Assembly (NCBI RefSeq): GCF_014697105.1
Contig: NZ_JACJRF010000019.1
Coordinates: forward strand, 35,038-99,037
Direction: 5' to 3'
From: Anabaena subtropica FACHB-260
GTDB taxonomy: Bacteria > Cyanobacteriota > Cyanobacteriia > Cyanobacteriales > Nostocaceae
DNA: 64,000 nt
A program made the translations under genes and the position numbers. Shown here one piece after another: positions 36,008-45,634 of the stretch (positions within the stretch are counted from its first letter, which is position 1; every line of letters begins with the position of its first letter). Under the pieces are notes generated by a model. That model saw only the letters and a list, made by a program, of their open reading frames with translations. It made no database searches and was not told the origin of the DNA.

Positions 36008-39000
36008 CTAAGTTAACAACCTGATTCTTGAACCCTGTTGAGTCTTATCTACCTCGATTCTGGCTTGAAAAGCTTCCTTGAGATGGGGCATATGGGTAAC
36101 AGTGAGGATGCAGGCGAAGTCGTTAGCGATCGCATTAATTGCCGCAATTAGGCGATCGCATCCTTCAGCATCTTGTGTCCCAAAACCTTCATCCACAATC
36201 AATAGTTGTAATGCAGCCCCGGCTCTTTGTGCTAATAGTTTTGCTAAGGCTAAACGAATCGCAAAGTTAATTCTAAATGCTTCGCCACCAGAGTAGGTTT
36301 CATAAGCTCTTGTACCTCTGGCATCGGCAATGAGAATATCTAAGGTATCAATGAGTTTGGCATTTTTCTTAGTAGATTTACTACCCTTCCCTGCTCTTTG
36401 GGTAATAAATTGTACGTGTAATTGATTCGCACTCAATCTTGATAAGAGTTGATTTGTCTCAGCTTCCAGTTGGGGTAACACATTCTCAATCATCAAAGCT
36501 TGGATACCATTTTTACCAAAAGCCTGTGCTAATTCCTGATATACCCGATGTTGGCGCTTGCAAGTTTGGTATTGTTGCTGCTGCTCCTCATACTGAGTTT
36601 GCAGTGTTTCTAACTGATGCACCAACTGTTCTAAACGTCCTAACTGGGCAATGCTTTCGTCTAATTGTCGTCGTCTAGTTGCTAATTGCTGTTCTAAAGC
36701 TTGAATTTGCTCAATGGGGTTAGCGGCTTGGGCTAACTGCTGCACAAGACTGTCAATTTGGGTGGCGAGTTGTTGCCGTTCCTGCAATCTCGTCAGTTTA
36801 GACGCTTCCAAATCTTGCAACCTGCTCTGGAGTTGGGGATACTGTTGCTGGGCTGACAAAAGCTGCTGGTAACGCAATTGCCAAGATTGAGCTTGACGCA
36901 CAGCTAGACGCAGGTTGTTATGCTGCTCAGAACTATAGTCTATTTCTGTAATTTGCTGCTCAAGGGTAGCGATTTGTTTAGCACATTCCGAATCAGTTTG
37001 ATCTTGCTGGATTCTGGTTTCTATTTGAGCAATTTGGGCTTGTAATTCTGGTTTGCGGGCTGCTAATGTAGCTAGGCGTTTGGTAGCATCTTTGATTTGC
37101 CCTTGCTTAATTTCTGCCCATCGCCACCTTTCCACCTCACTCCGAGCGAGGGCGTGGTTCTGCTCATTGTAATTTAATTGTTGCAGATGCTGTTCTAATT
37201 GTCGCAGTTGTGATTGTTGCTCAAGGGCATACTCACCAGCTTGCAGCGATCGCTCTAAGTGTTGTTTTTCAGATGCTAATTGTTGTAACTGTTCCTCTGC
37301 ATCGCTGGTAGATTGCAGTTGAGCAGCTAATTGTCCTCTCTGCTCCCTTAAAGTATCATAAGCGTTTAATTTTTGGGCTATTTCCCGATATTCTTGCCTC
37401 AATACCTGAATTTCTCGATCTGATACCGCCATCTGCTCACGAAACACCCATAACTGCCCCTCAGTCTCTTTATATTCATCTTTAGTTTTATCTACTACCC
37501 GATTCCAATGATGCTCATCTAAAGGACGTTCACACAAGGGACAGATAGCATCAGGGTTGCGGAGCATTTGCAATTTCTGCTCCATTTCTCCCAATAATCT
37601 TTCATATTCCCGTTGTTGGGCTTGCAACCGTTCAATAAAATGCCTTCTTTCATGGCCTTTTTCCTGAACACGTTGCAAATAAACCCGATCTTTCTCCATT
37701 TGATCAATTTGTAGCGCCACTTCCATGACTGCTTGTTGCAGTTGTGGTTGGCGTTGGGAAGCCCTTTGTAGTTGGTTTTCGGTAGCTTGTAGTTGTTCTA
37801 ACCTAGCAACTAACCCCGCATGAACCCGATCTAAATAACTTTGCAAAGTTTGGCGCTGTTGCAACAAAGGTGAAACCTGCATTTGCAATTCATCAAGATG
37901 AGCCAGATGGCGACGAGCTGCGGTTAATTGGACTAATGCGGCTTCTATTTCTCCTGATTTACTGAGAGTGTGTTGAATTTCCTGTTCTTGCTGTTTTAAA
38001 GCTTCTAGTTGTCCTTGGACTTGTTGGAGTTGTCTTTCGAGTTCATGAATTTGTTTAGTTAATTGTTGTTGCTTTTGTTGACGTAGAGATGTGGCGCGGG
38101 TGTGTTGATCAAATTTGACAGCATAAGCTTCTTCTTGAGATTGCAGACTTTGATATTGACTGTAACCGTTTTTAATCTCTGCTTCTCGATGTAAGATAGT
38201 TTCTAGCTCTGTTAGCTGGGTTTTGACAACTGATTGCTCTTGTTGGAGGCGATCGCAGTCTTGGGTAAGATTTTGGTATTGTTGCCTAACAAAATTTAGT
38301 TGCTGTTCGCTATTTTGTCTTTGGTGCTGAATAACCTGTAGATTCTGCAACTGAATTGTCTCAACAGCCTGCAATTGTTGTAGTTGGTTAATTTCTGCTT
38401 CTAAGAGGGCGCGTTGGGTTTGAGTATTTTCCCGTTGTTGTAGCTGCGTTTTAATCGATTCTAAAGAACGTTCTAATTCTTCCGCCCTAGCTTTGAATTG
38501 ACGTGATGACTCTTTGGCTCGTTCTTCCAATTCATCATATTGATTGAGTTTCAACAACTCCGCCAAAATTTCCTTACGTTCACTGGGACGTTTGAGCATA
38601 AATTCATCTGCTCGCCCCTGACGCAAGTAAGCAGAGTTGATAAAAGTATCGTAATCAAGCTTGATGTGTTCTAAAATTAAATCTTGAGTCGCTTTGATAC
38701 CTTTACCAGTAATTGCCCGAAATCCGGAAGGTGTTTCGATTTGAAATTCCAGAATGCCAGATGCACCCCGGACTCTACTACGAATTACACGATATCTTTG
38801 CTGATTATTTTGAAAAGTAAAATCGACTCTAACTTCTTTCTCACCAGAATTAATCACATCATCTTCCACCGCAGCACGACTTTCACCCCACAGCGCCCAT
38901 GTAATGGCTTCGAGTAGAGACGATTTACCTGCTCCATTAGAACCACAAATACAAGCCGTATGCAAACCCCGAAAATCTAACGTTGCATCACGGTAACTCA

Positions 39001-39034
39001 GAAAGTTTTTGAGGACAAGTTGTACTGGAATCAT
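36008..39034 (-). CDS. sbcC: SbcC/Rad50-type exonuclease ATPase subunit
   Basis: 1008 residues. Walker A (CGSNGAGKSSLLEAITWALWG, about residues 30-50) and signature/Walker B at the C terminus (ETYSGGEAFRINFAIRLAL, LLIVDEGFGTQDAEG) flank a Gln-rich coiled coil of about 700 residues with a zinc-hook CPLC near residue 503. SbcC works with the SbcD/Mre11 nuclease in hairpin cleavage and DNA-end processing; no sbcD lies in the window. The ATG start is followed at once by the usual IPVQLVLKNFLSYRD. Confidence 0.93.
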   Translation of the reverse strand: MIPVQLVLKNFLSYRDATLDFRGLHTACICGSNGAGKSSLLEAITWALWGESRAAVEDDVINSGEKEVRVDFTFQNNQQRYRVIRSRVRGASGILEFQIETPSGFRAITGKGIKATQDLILEHIKLDYDTFINSAYLRQGRADEFMLKRPSERKEILAELLKLNQYDELEERAKESSRQFKARAEELERSLESIKTQLQQRENTQTQRALLEAEINQLQQLQAVETIQLQNLQVIQHQRQNSEQQLNFVRQQYQNLTQDCDRLQQEQSVVKTQLTELETILHREAEIKNGYSQYQSLQSQEEAYAVKFDQHTRATSLRQQKQQQLTKQIHELERQLQQVQGQLEALKQQEQEIQHTLSKSGEIEAALVQLTAARRHLAHLDELQMQVSPLLQQRQTLQSYLDRVHAGLVARLEQLQATENQLQRASQRQPQLQQAVMEVALQIDQMEKDRVYLQRVQEKGHERRHFIERLQAQQREYERLLGEMEQKLQMLRNPDAICPLCERPLDEHHWNRVVDKTKDEYKETEGQLWVFREQMAVSDREIQVLRQEYREIAQKLNAYDTLREQRGQLAAQLQSTSDAEEQLQQLASEKQHLERSLQAGEYALEQQSQLRQLEQHLQQLNYNEQNHALARSEVERWRWAEIKQGQIKDATKRLATLAARKPELQAQIAQIETRIQQDQTDSECAKQIATLEQQITEIDYSSEQHNNLRLAVRQAQSWQLRYQQLLSAQQQYPQLQSRLQDLEASKLTRLQERQQLATQIDSLVQQLAQAANPIEQIQALEQQLATRRRQLDESIAQLGRLEQLVHQLETLQTQYEEQQQQYQTCKRQHRVYQELAQAFGKNGIQALMIENVLPQLEAETNQLLSRLSANQLHVQFITQRAGKGSKSTKKNAKLIDTLDILIADARGTRAYETYSGGEAFRINFAIRLALAKLLAQRAGAALQLLIVDEGFGTQDAEGCDRLIAAINAIANDFACILTVTHMPHLKEAFQARIEVDKTQQGSRIRLLT

Positions 39035-39264
39035 TGAGGCTATAGCGCCACATCTACATTATTTTATTAACTAACAGTACAGATGCACTCTTGTTAGTTT
39101 AACTAGGTAAATATCAGGTTTCTAGTTTTAAAGTCTGTAATTTTACAAAAATTAACAATTTTCTAAATCAGTCTTTCTTATTTGGCAAAATATTTTTCTC
39201 ATCTACAGAAAAAATAGAAATATCCCAAAGCCAAAATTGACATGATCAATTCACCACTCATAAC
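39035..39264. other. Intergenic DNA before the MITE
   Basis: AT-rich, no gene seen; ends in ACTCATAACTCA, part of a 12-bp direct repeat that flanks the element at 39265-39437. Confidence 0.4.
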
Positions 39265-39437
39265 TCAATACGGTTCAGTTAAGAATAAAATCAATTACTG
39301 CCAATACAGCAGATAGACTTTTTTGGAGGGGGTTTGGGGGACGCAACCGTCCCCCAATAGGGGGCTTGGGGGAGAATCCCCCAAATCTTGGTTCTCCACA
39401 AATTGATTGACTAATCACGTTAACTGAACCGTATTGA
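39265..39437. mobile_element. MITE-like element with perfect 18-bp terminal inverted repeats
   Basis: TCAATACGGTTCAGTTAA at 39265-39282 is the exact reverse complement of 39420-39437. The 173-bp interior holds two G/C-run hairpins (TTGGGGGACGCAACCGTCCCCCAA and TGGGGGAGAATCCCCCA, around 39332-39385) and no ORF. ACTCATAACTCA is duplicated at both edges (39256-39267 and 39437-39448), overlapping the ends by a few bases, consistent with a target duplication or with insertion into a small repeat. A non-autonomous transposon is the best reading. Confidence 0.75.
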
Positions 39438-39554
39438 CTCATAACTCACTACTCATTTCTTGCGGAATATGCCCAGAGAAAGGTTTAAATACAGTAAGAA
39501 ACAATCTCCGTAAAGCATCGTCAAGAAATACATAATCGCTGAAAACCCAAAACT

Positions 39555-40253
39555 ATGATGACTCGCTTGAATCACTGGAAATCTGGAGCCGCCGCACTCA
39601 TGGCCTTGACAGTCACCACAGGTACTGTCGCCCCCATGATTATTTTTGCACCCACGGCCAATGCTCAACTTCTCAATCAAAACCGTAGAGTTTCTATCCC
39701 TGCTGGGGTGACTTTCCCTGTTACCCACGATAAAGATCAAGTAGTTGTGGGTCCTGGAGAAACTACATCTTTAACCGTGAGAATAGCTAACAATATTATC
39801 GATAACAATAGAAACGTTTTGATTCCAGCAGGAACCGAAGTTGTCGGACGACTAGAACCAGTATATTTCAACGGCAATTTTTCCAGAGACAGAAACGACC
39901 AAAGTAATGTCAGGGGTGTTAGGTTTGTAGCACAAGAATTAATCTACTCTTCTGGTAATCGACAGTCAATTAATGCTAGTTCTCAAACCATTACTAGACT
40001 AGAAAAAATTAGCAGAAATAACTCTAGTAGAATATTAACCGATGCTGCTATTGGTGCAGGTGCAGCTACAGCAATTTCTCTAATTACAGGTAATCGTAGA
40101 ATAGAAATTCTAGAGCCTGTAGGTGGTGCAGCAGCCGGTGCTTTAGCTAGTGTATTACTACGCAGACAAGAAGCAGAAGTATTTGTGATTCGACCACAAC
40201 AAGATTTGCGACTAGCTCTTAATTCTAACTTGGTAGTGGATACTTTCCGTTAA
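39555..40253 (+). CDS. Exported protein, paralogue of the C-terminal domain of the SLH protein downstream
   Basis: 232 residues with a signal peptide (LMALTVTTGTVAPMIIFAPTANA). The mature part SIPAGVTFPVTHDKDQVVVGP...VLIPAGTEVVGRLEP...VRFVAQELIYSS, ITGNRRIEILEPVGGAAAGALAS aligns along its length with residues about 240-415 of the next gene. The IPAGT strand recalls the VirB10/TrbI barrel, and some homologues are labelled so, but no conjugation genes are near. Probably envelope-located. Function unknown. Confidence 0.75.
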   Translation: MMTRLNHWKSGAAALMALTVTTGTVAPMIIFAPTANAQLLNQNRRVSIPAGVTFPVTHDKDQVVVGPGETTSLTVRIANNIIDNNRNVLIPAGTEVVGRLEPVYFNGNFSRDRNDQSNVRGVRFVAQELIYSSGNRQSINASSQTITRLEKISRNNSSRILTDAAIGAGAATAISLITGNRRIEILEPVGGAAAGALASVLLRRQEAEVFVIRPQQDLRLALNSNLVVDTFR

Positions 40254-40806
40254 TCATCTCTACTAAGATTAAACTGTGAATTTAATTATCCCTATTTGCG
40301 CGATCGCCACTCAAACTATTTGTAGGCGATCGCTTAATTTTTATCTAGCAAAATTCATATTTCAGGTAACTATTTTAATCCATTCACGTCTTCATTCATA
40401 TCTATAGAACTCATATTTGATTTTTGAACAGATAAATAGTCCAGTAGGGTGTGTTAGCGACAGCGTAACGCACCTTCCTTCCCTAAAGCCTTCGGTGTGT
40501 TAAGGTTTACGCCTAACACAACGGCAATATTGCAGGAGGAAAATCTACACTGCAATTTGCCTCCCCTACCTCTACTGAGATTGTTTCATAAATCAAATCG
40601 GATTCCTATATCTATATGTGAATAATCTTCTTATCAGTAATAGCACTATTACTTAAATTATAATACCTGTGATATAGCCATTATTTATAATTTACTCTAC
40701 TAATAAAAACGTTCATAACTACAGATAAAAAAGGAACTTTTAATTTAATAAATGGTCTAGGTAATTAACAAAGAAAAACAAATAATTGTTGAGGCGAATA
40801 AAGTAT
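40254..40806. other. Intergenic region with dispersed repeats
   Basis: About 550 bases. A palindromic repeat of the GTGTTAGCGACAGCGTAACGCACC type lies at 40450-40530, and AGTAATAG-CA-CTATTACT (40636-40653) is a perfect 8-bp inverted repeat upstream of the SLH gene that could be an operator. No gene seen. Confidence 0.5.
40445..40475. repeat. GTGTTAGCG/CGTAACGCACC palindromic repeat
   Basis: GGTGTGTTAGCGACAGCGTA is followed by ACGCACC to form a near-palindrome. A related sequence (GTGCGTTAATAAAATGTAAT with GCACC) occurs at 48360-48385 before the DUF262 gene, so it is a dispersed family. Confidence 0.55.
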
Positions 40807-42051
40807 ATGTTTAATTTAAATCGTTGGCAATCTGGCACATCTGCACTCATGGCTTTGAGTGTCACCGCAGGAACTGTAGCCCCTTTCTTAGTAGCTTCTC
40901 CATCTTTAGCTCAAACTACTTTTTATGATGTTTCCTCAAATTATTGGGCTGCACAGTTTATTCAACAATTGTCACAGCGAGGTGTAATAGCAGGTTTCCC
41001 TGATGGTTCATTCCGTCCAGAGGAACCAGTAACCCGCGCTCAATTTGCTGCAATGGTCAACAAAGCTTTCCAAAAAACACCACAACGGCAAGCCATCGGA
41101 TTTGTTGATGTGCCAAGTAACTATTGGGCATCCAGCGCCATTCAGCAAGCCTATACCATCGGGTTCCTCTCAGGATACCCAGGCAATCGTTTTGAGCCTA
41201 ATCAAGCCATTCCTCGCCAGCAAGTATTAGTTTCCCTTGCCAATGGTCTGCAATATACTCCCGGTAGTAATGTTGAAAGTACTCTGCAATACTTCAATGA
41301 CTCTGCTAATATTGCTGGTTATGCTCGTAGCCCCATCGCCGCAGCTACAGAGCAAAGAATTGTGGTGAACTACCCCAATGTCAACTTCTTAAATCCCACA
41401 GCAACAGCCACGCGCGCACAGGTAGCAGCTTTCATCTACCAAGCCCTAGTTAGTTCTAACCAAGCCTCAGCAATCAGCTCACCCTATATTGTTGCGACTC
41501 AACCTAACACGCCCAGATTACCCGTAGCTGTCACCATCCCTCAAGGAACTACAATCCCGGTCAAATATGACCAGGCTGAGAAAATTCTAGTAACCAAGGA
41601 TGAAACAGCACCCCTGACATTGACAGTAGATCAAAATGTAGTTACTCAACAAGGTGCTGTAGTTATTCCGGCTGGTAGTCGAGTAATTGGTCAACTCAGA
41701 CCAGCTCAAGGTGGTTCACAATTCGTTGCTCAAAAGCTAGTTTTAACCACTGGTGAAGAGTACGAACTCAATGCGACTTCTGAAGTAATTAGCAAAACAG
41801 AAACCGTGCGAAAGGGTACTAGTACGGGTACAATTCTCAGAAATACTGTGTTAGGTGCGGGCGCGGCGGCGGCGGTTTCTGCTGTCACAGGCGATCGCGC
41901 GATCGCTACAGAAGAAGTCTTAGGCGGTGCAGCGATCGGTGGATTAATCGGCCTGTTCTTCGGTAGAAATAGTGTGGACTTAATCGCCATTGACCCAGAC
42001 ACCGATTTACAAATGACAATTAATCAAAACCTACTGGTTTCCCAGAGATAG
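40807..42051 (+). CDS. SLH-domain envelope protein with TrbI-like C-terminal domain
   Basis: 414 residues from ATG 40807 (MFNLNRWQSG); a TTG seven codons upstream is less likely. Signal peptide to about residue 36, then three SLH units (FYDVSSNYWAAQFIQQLSQRGVIAGFPDG; FVDVPSNYWASSAIQQAYTIGFLSGYPGN; a weaker third) of the S-layer/peptidoglycan-anchoring type. Residues about 235-410 are paralogous to the preceding gene. Its stop lies only seven bases from the stop of the convergent kinase gene. Confidence 0.85.
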   Translation: MFNLNRWQSGTSALMALSVTAGTVAPFLVASPSLAQTTFYDVSSNYWAAQFIQQLSQRGVIAGFPDGSFRPEEPVTRAQFAAMVNKAFQKTPQRQAIGFVDVPSNYWASSAIQQAYTIGFLSGYPGNRFEPNQAIPRQQVLVSLANGLQYTPGSNVESTLQYFNDSANIAGYARSPIAAATEQRIVVNYPNVNFLNPTATATRAQVAAFIYQALVSSNQASAISSPYIVATQPNTPRLPVAVTIPQGTTIPVKYDQAEKILVTKDETAPLTLTVDQNVVTQQGAVVIPAGSRVIGQLRPAQGGSQFVAQKLVLTTGEEYELNATSEVISKTETVRKGTSTGTILRNTVLGAGAAAAVSAVTGDRAIATEEVLGGAAIGGLIGLFFGRNSVDLIAIDPDTDLQMTINQNLLVSQR

Positions 42052-42058
42052 TCAACTA

Positions 42059-43480
42059 CTATTGACTAATTGGCAACCAAATAATAAACGTCGTTCCTGG
42101 TGCATTAGGCGAAGTTAATTTAGAGTTAATTGCTGGACTGAAAATTTCTATTTCGCCTTGCATTTGCTCAATTAATTGTTTAGCGATCGCTAACCCTAAG
42201 CCTGTACCAGGAATTTTTGTTTGAGCTTGCACGCCTCGGTAATGTCTTTCGCCCAGATGAGCTAAATCTTCTGGAGGAATGCCAGGGCCATTGTCACTAA
42301 TAGCAATGCCTTGAAAATTCACTTTTTCTTGTCCTACTTGAATATAAATCTTGCCACCTGTGGGAGTATATTTTAAAGCATTATCAATGATATTGCTTAG
42401 TACCTCTTGCAAGGCTTTCATATTTACCTTTACTAAGGGTAAATCTTGAGGAATATCTGCTTTCAGCTTAATATTTTTCTCTTGGGCAATTGCTTTTGCT
42501 GACATTAACAATGGTGTTAATAAATCAGCTACATAACAATCAGTTACTTGCTCCCCTGTTCCAGGTAATAATAAGGCAGGCTTTGCTTCTTTGTGGACAG
42601 TTGCTTCTACAAAGTCTTCATTTTCTGGTAGTAAAAGCGTAGCTAAATCTGCCTCTGTCCAATCAATAACTTGTTCAAATTTTTGCAACAATTCTTTGAG
42701 GCGATCGCTCTCTCTGACAATATTCTCCCCTACGTTCCGATTTGGATCACCTGAACGCAATCTTTTCAATAGCAGTTTACCAAAAGTTCGTAAGGCTGTT
42801 AACGGATTGCGAAATTGATGCAATAAATTATCTAACAAATCTCGCTGCTGTTCTTGCAGAATTTGTTGTTGATGCAGTTGGTGTTGCAACCATGCCCGAC
42901 GCTGATCCAAAATACAAGCGATCGCCAGTGTTTGTCCAACTTTCTGCACTTGGCTTTGCTCTTGTTCATTCCACGGGCGATCGTCCCTGCTTGTCACCAA
43001 TAATCCCATCATCACACCCTCATGAATTAGAGGTAAGACTATTTGGCGTTCATCGAGTAAGTATTCATCTCCAGAAGGCGATGGTGTTCCGCCCACTGTA
43101 GGCGATGACCTCTGGTCGGTCGTTCGCGGAGCGTCTGTCTTCGACACACTCCGCGAACGTAGAGAAGACCATCGCTCTGTTTCTGGTGTCTCTTCGACTG
43201 GCTCTACTGTCAATAATTGTCCCTGTTGTTGAGGTAGCAACGACTCATCACCCAATTGTAATTGTTGCCGTCCAGTCACCTCAGCAATCTCTTCTCCAGG
43301 TAGTATAAATGCCGTCTCTGGGTAAACAACCACAGGAATAAGTTTCGCCTCCCCTGTTGGCGACTCCACCAATTCTTGGGTTAAATAAACTACACTTAAA
43401 GAGGCTCCTAGCCCTTGGGTAAGTAGTGCTATTTGCTCTCGACATAGAGCTACAAAATCTGAACTGGCAGACATTAACAT
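42059..43480 (-). CDS. GAF-domain sensor histidine kinase (Hik2/CSK-like)
   Basis: 473 residues, no membrane segment. Residues about 5-195 form a GAF-type sensory domain. The H-box reads LLHQFRNPLTALRTFGKLLLKRL, very close to the cyanobacterial Hik2/chloroplast sensor kinase family; N box NIIDNALKYTP, G1 DNGPGIPP, G2 GTGLGLAI complete the kinase. Hik2 responds to redox and salt; that role is by family only. Residues about 100-132 (RWSSLRSRSVSKTDAPRTTD...) come from a palindromic repeat inserted in frame within the GAF region. No response regulator adjacent. Confidence 0.85.
   Translation of the reverse strand: MLMSASSDFVALCREQIALLTQGLGASLSVVYLTQELVESPTGEAKLIPVVVYPETAFILPGEEIAEVTGRQQLQLGDESLLPQQQGQLLTVEPVEETPETERWSSLRSRSVSKTDAPRTTDQRSSPTVGGTPSPSGDEYLLDERQIVLPLIHEGVMMGLLVTSRDDRPWNEQEQSQVQKVGQTLAIACILDQRRAWLQHQLHQQQILQEQQRDLLDNLLHQFRNPLTALRTFGKLLLKRLRSGDPNRNVGENIVRESDRLKELLQKFEQVIDWTEADLATLLLPENEDFVEATVHKEAKPALLLPGTGEQVTDCYVADLLTPLLMSAKAIAQEKNIKLKADIPQDLPLVKVNMKALQEVLSNIIDNALKYTPTGGKIYIQVGQEKVNFQGIAISDNGPGIPPEDLAHLGERHYRGVQAQTKIPGTGLGLAIAKQLIEQMQGEIEIFSPAINSKLTSPNAPGTTFIIWLPISQ
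43106..43175. repeat. Palindromic repeat inside the kinase gene
   Basis: CGTTCGCGGAG (43121-43131) and CTCCGCGAACG (43149-43159) are perfectly complementary, and outer words GCGATGACCTCT and AGAAGACCATCGC extend the hairpin imperfectly. The element reads through in frame and enlarges the GAF domain by about 30 residues. Confidence 0.7.
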
Positions 43481-43760
43481 TTTTCAGCTCTTACTCAGGA
43501 TCACGGGATTTGAGAGAAGATAAAAGAAGATACTTTCTTTTCCTCAGTTATTTAATAAAGCTTAACTAAATCTTTTCAGTAATAGTTTTTCCCAAAAAAT
43601 GATGTACCAATCAGCTTTTGATTTATCTACCGTCAATAGTAATACTTTTCTTGTATCTAAAGTTTAAAAACTATTGATCTTTTGAACTAGAACTTATATA
43701 ATTACGACGGATTTTGTAGCTATAACTACAATCTATAGCTTGAAAGAGGAGGAAAATAGG

Positions 43761-44078
43761 TTGGCAAGAAGACGTAAAAGGAAAAGTCGTCGTCGCCAGG
43801 AAGGACGACGGATTTTGGAACACGTGCCTCAATATAGCATCGAAAGCGGCGAAGAGAAACCTGTGACAGCAGCCAGGAAATTTATTCAAGCTGAAGGTAT
43901 CTTGCCACCAGCGTTGCTACTCGTAAAGCGAAACGAACACACTACAGACCGTTATTTTTGGGCAGAGAAAGGGCTGTTTGGCGCTCAATACGTAGAAGAA
44001 AATCATTTCTTATTTCCTAGCCTGCGGGTATTAGAATCTCCCGCAGGCACGGAACCAGTGGCAGTAGGCAGTCGCTGA
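43761..44078 (+). CDS. DUF3155 family protein
   Basis: 105 residues from TTG 43761, read MARRRKRKSRRRQEGRR. AGAGGAGG lies 9-10 bases upstream, a strong ribosome site that decides this start over a TTG at 43740. The Arg/Lys-rich head and QAEGILPPALLLVKRNEHTTDRYFWAEKGLFGAQYVEENHFLFPSL are diagnostic of DUF3155, present across cyanobacteria. The head could bind nucleic acid; function unknown. Confidence 0.88.
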   Translation: MARRRKRKSRRRQEGRRILEHVPQYSIESGEEKPVTAARKFIQAEGILPPALLLVKRNEHTTDRYFWAEKGLFGAQYVEENHFLFPSLRVLESPAGTEPVAVGSR

Positions 44079-44702
44079 TTTATAAATGATTATCTTACGT
44101 GTTGAATGCAGCTTCTGACAATCATTTAACTGGCAAAAATGTTCAGTTTATGCAAAATTTCCAATTTTTTTAAGTTTGTAACTGATTTGCCAGTAGAGCT
44201 AGTCCAAGTAATTGGAAAGTTAACTCTCAACAGACCAAGTTGGTTTGTATGGGTTGATTTCTGGTCTCATGATGCAGAAGAGAATCAGGATAGAGCAAAA
44301 AACACAAAGAAGCGAGAGCTAAACTTTACTTTCCTCCTGTGGATTGTCCAGAAAACTCTGTCAACACATACACTTTTCCCTGCGATTTAAGATCGTAGGG
44401 AAAAAGAACACTAGTACAAAAGGCACGGGTAAAAAGCAAAGGGCAAAAAATAGGGTCATATCAATTCAAAATCTTCGCGCAGCGTCTCGTTCGCGTTAGC
44501 GTCCCGCAGGAAAGAAAAGAAAGCCCACTATTACAAGGGTTTCTGCTCTTAAATTTGTTGCTGGATTGTAGAGGATTGCTGTGATTTAGTTTTAATTCGG
44601 CCGTTTAGTACTAGTGATTCTCCCGATGTTCTATTTAATAAACCTCCATTTGCTAAAAATTTGACGCACAGCCTGCCTCTGCATACTGAATAACAACCTA
44701 AT
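44079..44702. other. Intergenic region with an inverted repeat
   Basis: 624 bases between convergent genes. An 83-codon frame at 44139-44390 is not convincing. TTTTCCCTGCGAT (44374-44386) pairs with ATCGTAGGGAAAA (44392-44404) as a 13-bp hairpin with one G-U; the T-run is at the 5' side on either strand, so it is not a standard terminator. Repeat words GCGTCTCGTTCGCG and GTCCCGCAGG lie near 44482-44510. Confidence 0.5.
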
Positions 44703-45233
44703 TTATTCCATAGGCGTTAAAGATAGTACTTTTTGTAGCTCAGTTAGTTCATCACGGTGAGCAATGACTGTAATTTTATTAAAAGATTGTGGCCCAGTAG
44801 TAATAGGTTCTAGCTTAACTAACACCTTTTCTAGTCTTCCGGCTTTTTTCCAATAAAAAAGTCCACTCAACGGCGAAAATAATACCAATCCAAAGAAAAT
44901 ATTACCGAACTTAGGGAACAAAAAAAACAAAACCAAAGACAAACAAACTAGTCCAGCAGATGCTAGCAAGGTAAGGAAAACAGCTAGGAATATGCTGGGT
45001 TTCACGAACCCTTCAAAAGTGACTTGGTTTTTTTCCTGGTCTACCTCTGCCACTCGGTAAGACCGAGAAAGGAAATATTTTTGTAATTGTGGCATGAAAA
45101 CTGCTTCCTCTTGCTCAGACATCAGTTGTGCTGTTTGTGTACGGTCTTTAGTGGATGCCCGAATAAAGAACAACAACCCAACCGCTAGCAACAAGGTGAG
45201 TAAAAACGTTGATGGCAGAATAGCAGTATCCAT
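44703..45233 (-). CDS. CCB1-like cofactor assembly of complex C subunit B
   Basis: 176 residues with an N-terminal membrane segment (PSTFLLTLLLAVGLLFFIRA) and two further segments (SIFLAVFLTLLASAGLVCL, FGNIFFGLVLFSPLSGLFYW). Layout and the SRSYRVAEVDQEKNQVTFEGFV stretch agree with CCB1, which helps attach haem ci to cytochrome b6 in thylakoids. The match is from memory of the family, so identity is moderate. The PadR gene precedes it on the same strand by 53 bases. Confidence 0.6.
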   Translation of the reverse strand: MDTAILPSTFLLTLLLAVGLLFFIRASTKDRTQTAQLMSEQEEAVFMPQLQKYFLSRSYRVAEVDQEKNQVTFEGFVKPSIFLAVFLTLLASAGLVCLSLVLFFLFPKFGNIFFGLVLFSPLSGLFYWKKAGRLEKVLVKLEPITTGPQSFNKITVIAHRDELTELQKVLSLTPME

Positions 45234-45286
45234 AACTAATTAATTAATGGTTCACAGGAGGAGATTTATTCATTATCAATTATTGT

Positions 45287-45634
45287 TTAATTTGTCCTCC
45301 CATGAATGTAATTGTGCCAAAGCCGAGCTAAGTCTTCCGCTTGATCCTGCCATTCTGAAGAAATTTGATACATTCGCCTCGGGCGACCTCTCCCTTCTAG
45401 CTTCTTCCAATACCCAGTAATAGCCCTATTGTCTTCCAGAAATTTGATTGCACTATAGAGTACAGTATCCGAAAGCCGATAGGTTGGGTGTTCAGTTTCT
45501 AATTGCTGAATTAATTCAGTTCCGTAGGATTCACCTTGGAGTAAAACATACAGAATGTAACAAATTGCGACTTCCTGGCACAGGTAAGTTGGCGGAGGAT
45601 TTTCAAAGAATTGATATATATCCTCAAGTTTCAT
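45287..45634 (-). CDS. PadR-family transcriptional regulator
   Basis: 115 residues. Winged helix of PadR type: CYILYVLLQGESYGTELIQQLE, LSDTVLYSAIKFLEDNRAITGYW, GRGRPRRMYQIS. The C-terminal dimerisation helix is short. The N-terminal KLEDIYQFFENPPPTYLCQEVA is a conserved cyanobacterial extension. It may control itself and the downstream membrane-protein gene; effectors are unknown. Confidence 0.88.
   Translation of the reverse strand: MKLEDIYQFFENPPPTYLCQEVAICYILYVLLQGESYGTELIQQLETEHPTYRLSDTVLYSAIKFLEDNRAITGYWKKLEGRGRPRRMYQISSEWQDQAEDLARLWHNYIHGRTN

Noticed and set aside
44139..44390. 83-codon ORF between DUF3155 and the CCB1-like gene
   Set aside because: No ribosome site, no recognisable composition or motif, and it ends inside an inverted repeat; likely chance.
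44374..44404. Intrinsic terminator
   Set aside because: The 13-bp hairpin has its T-run on the 5' side on both strands, so it lacks a trailing U-tract.
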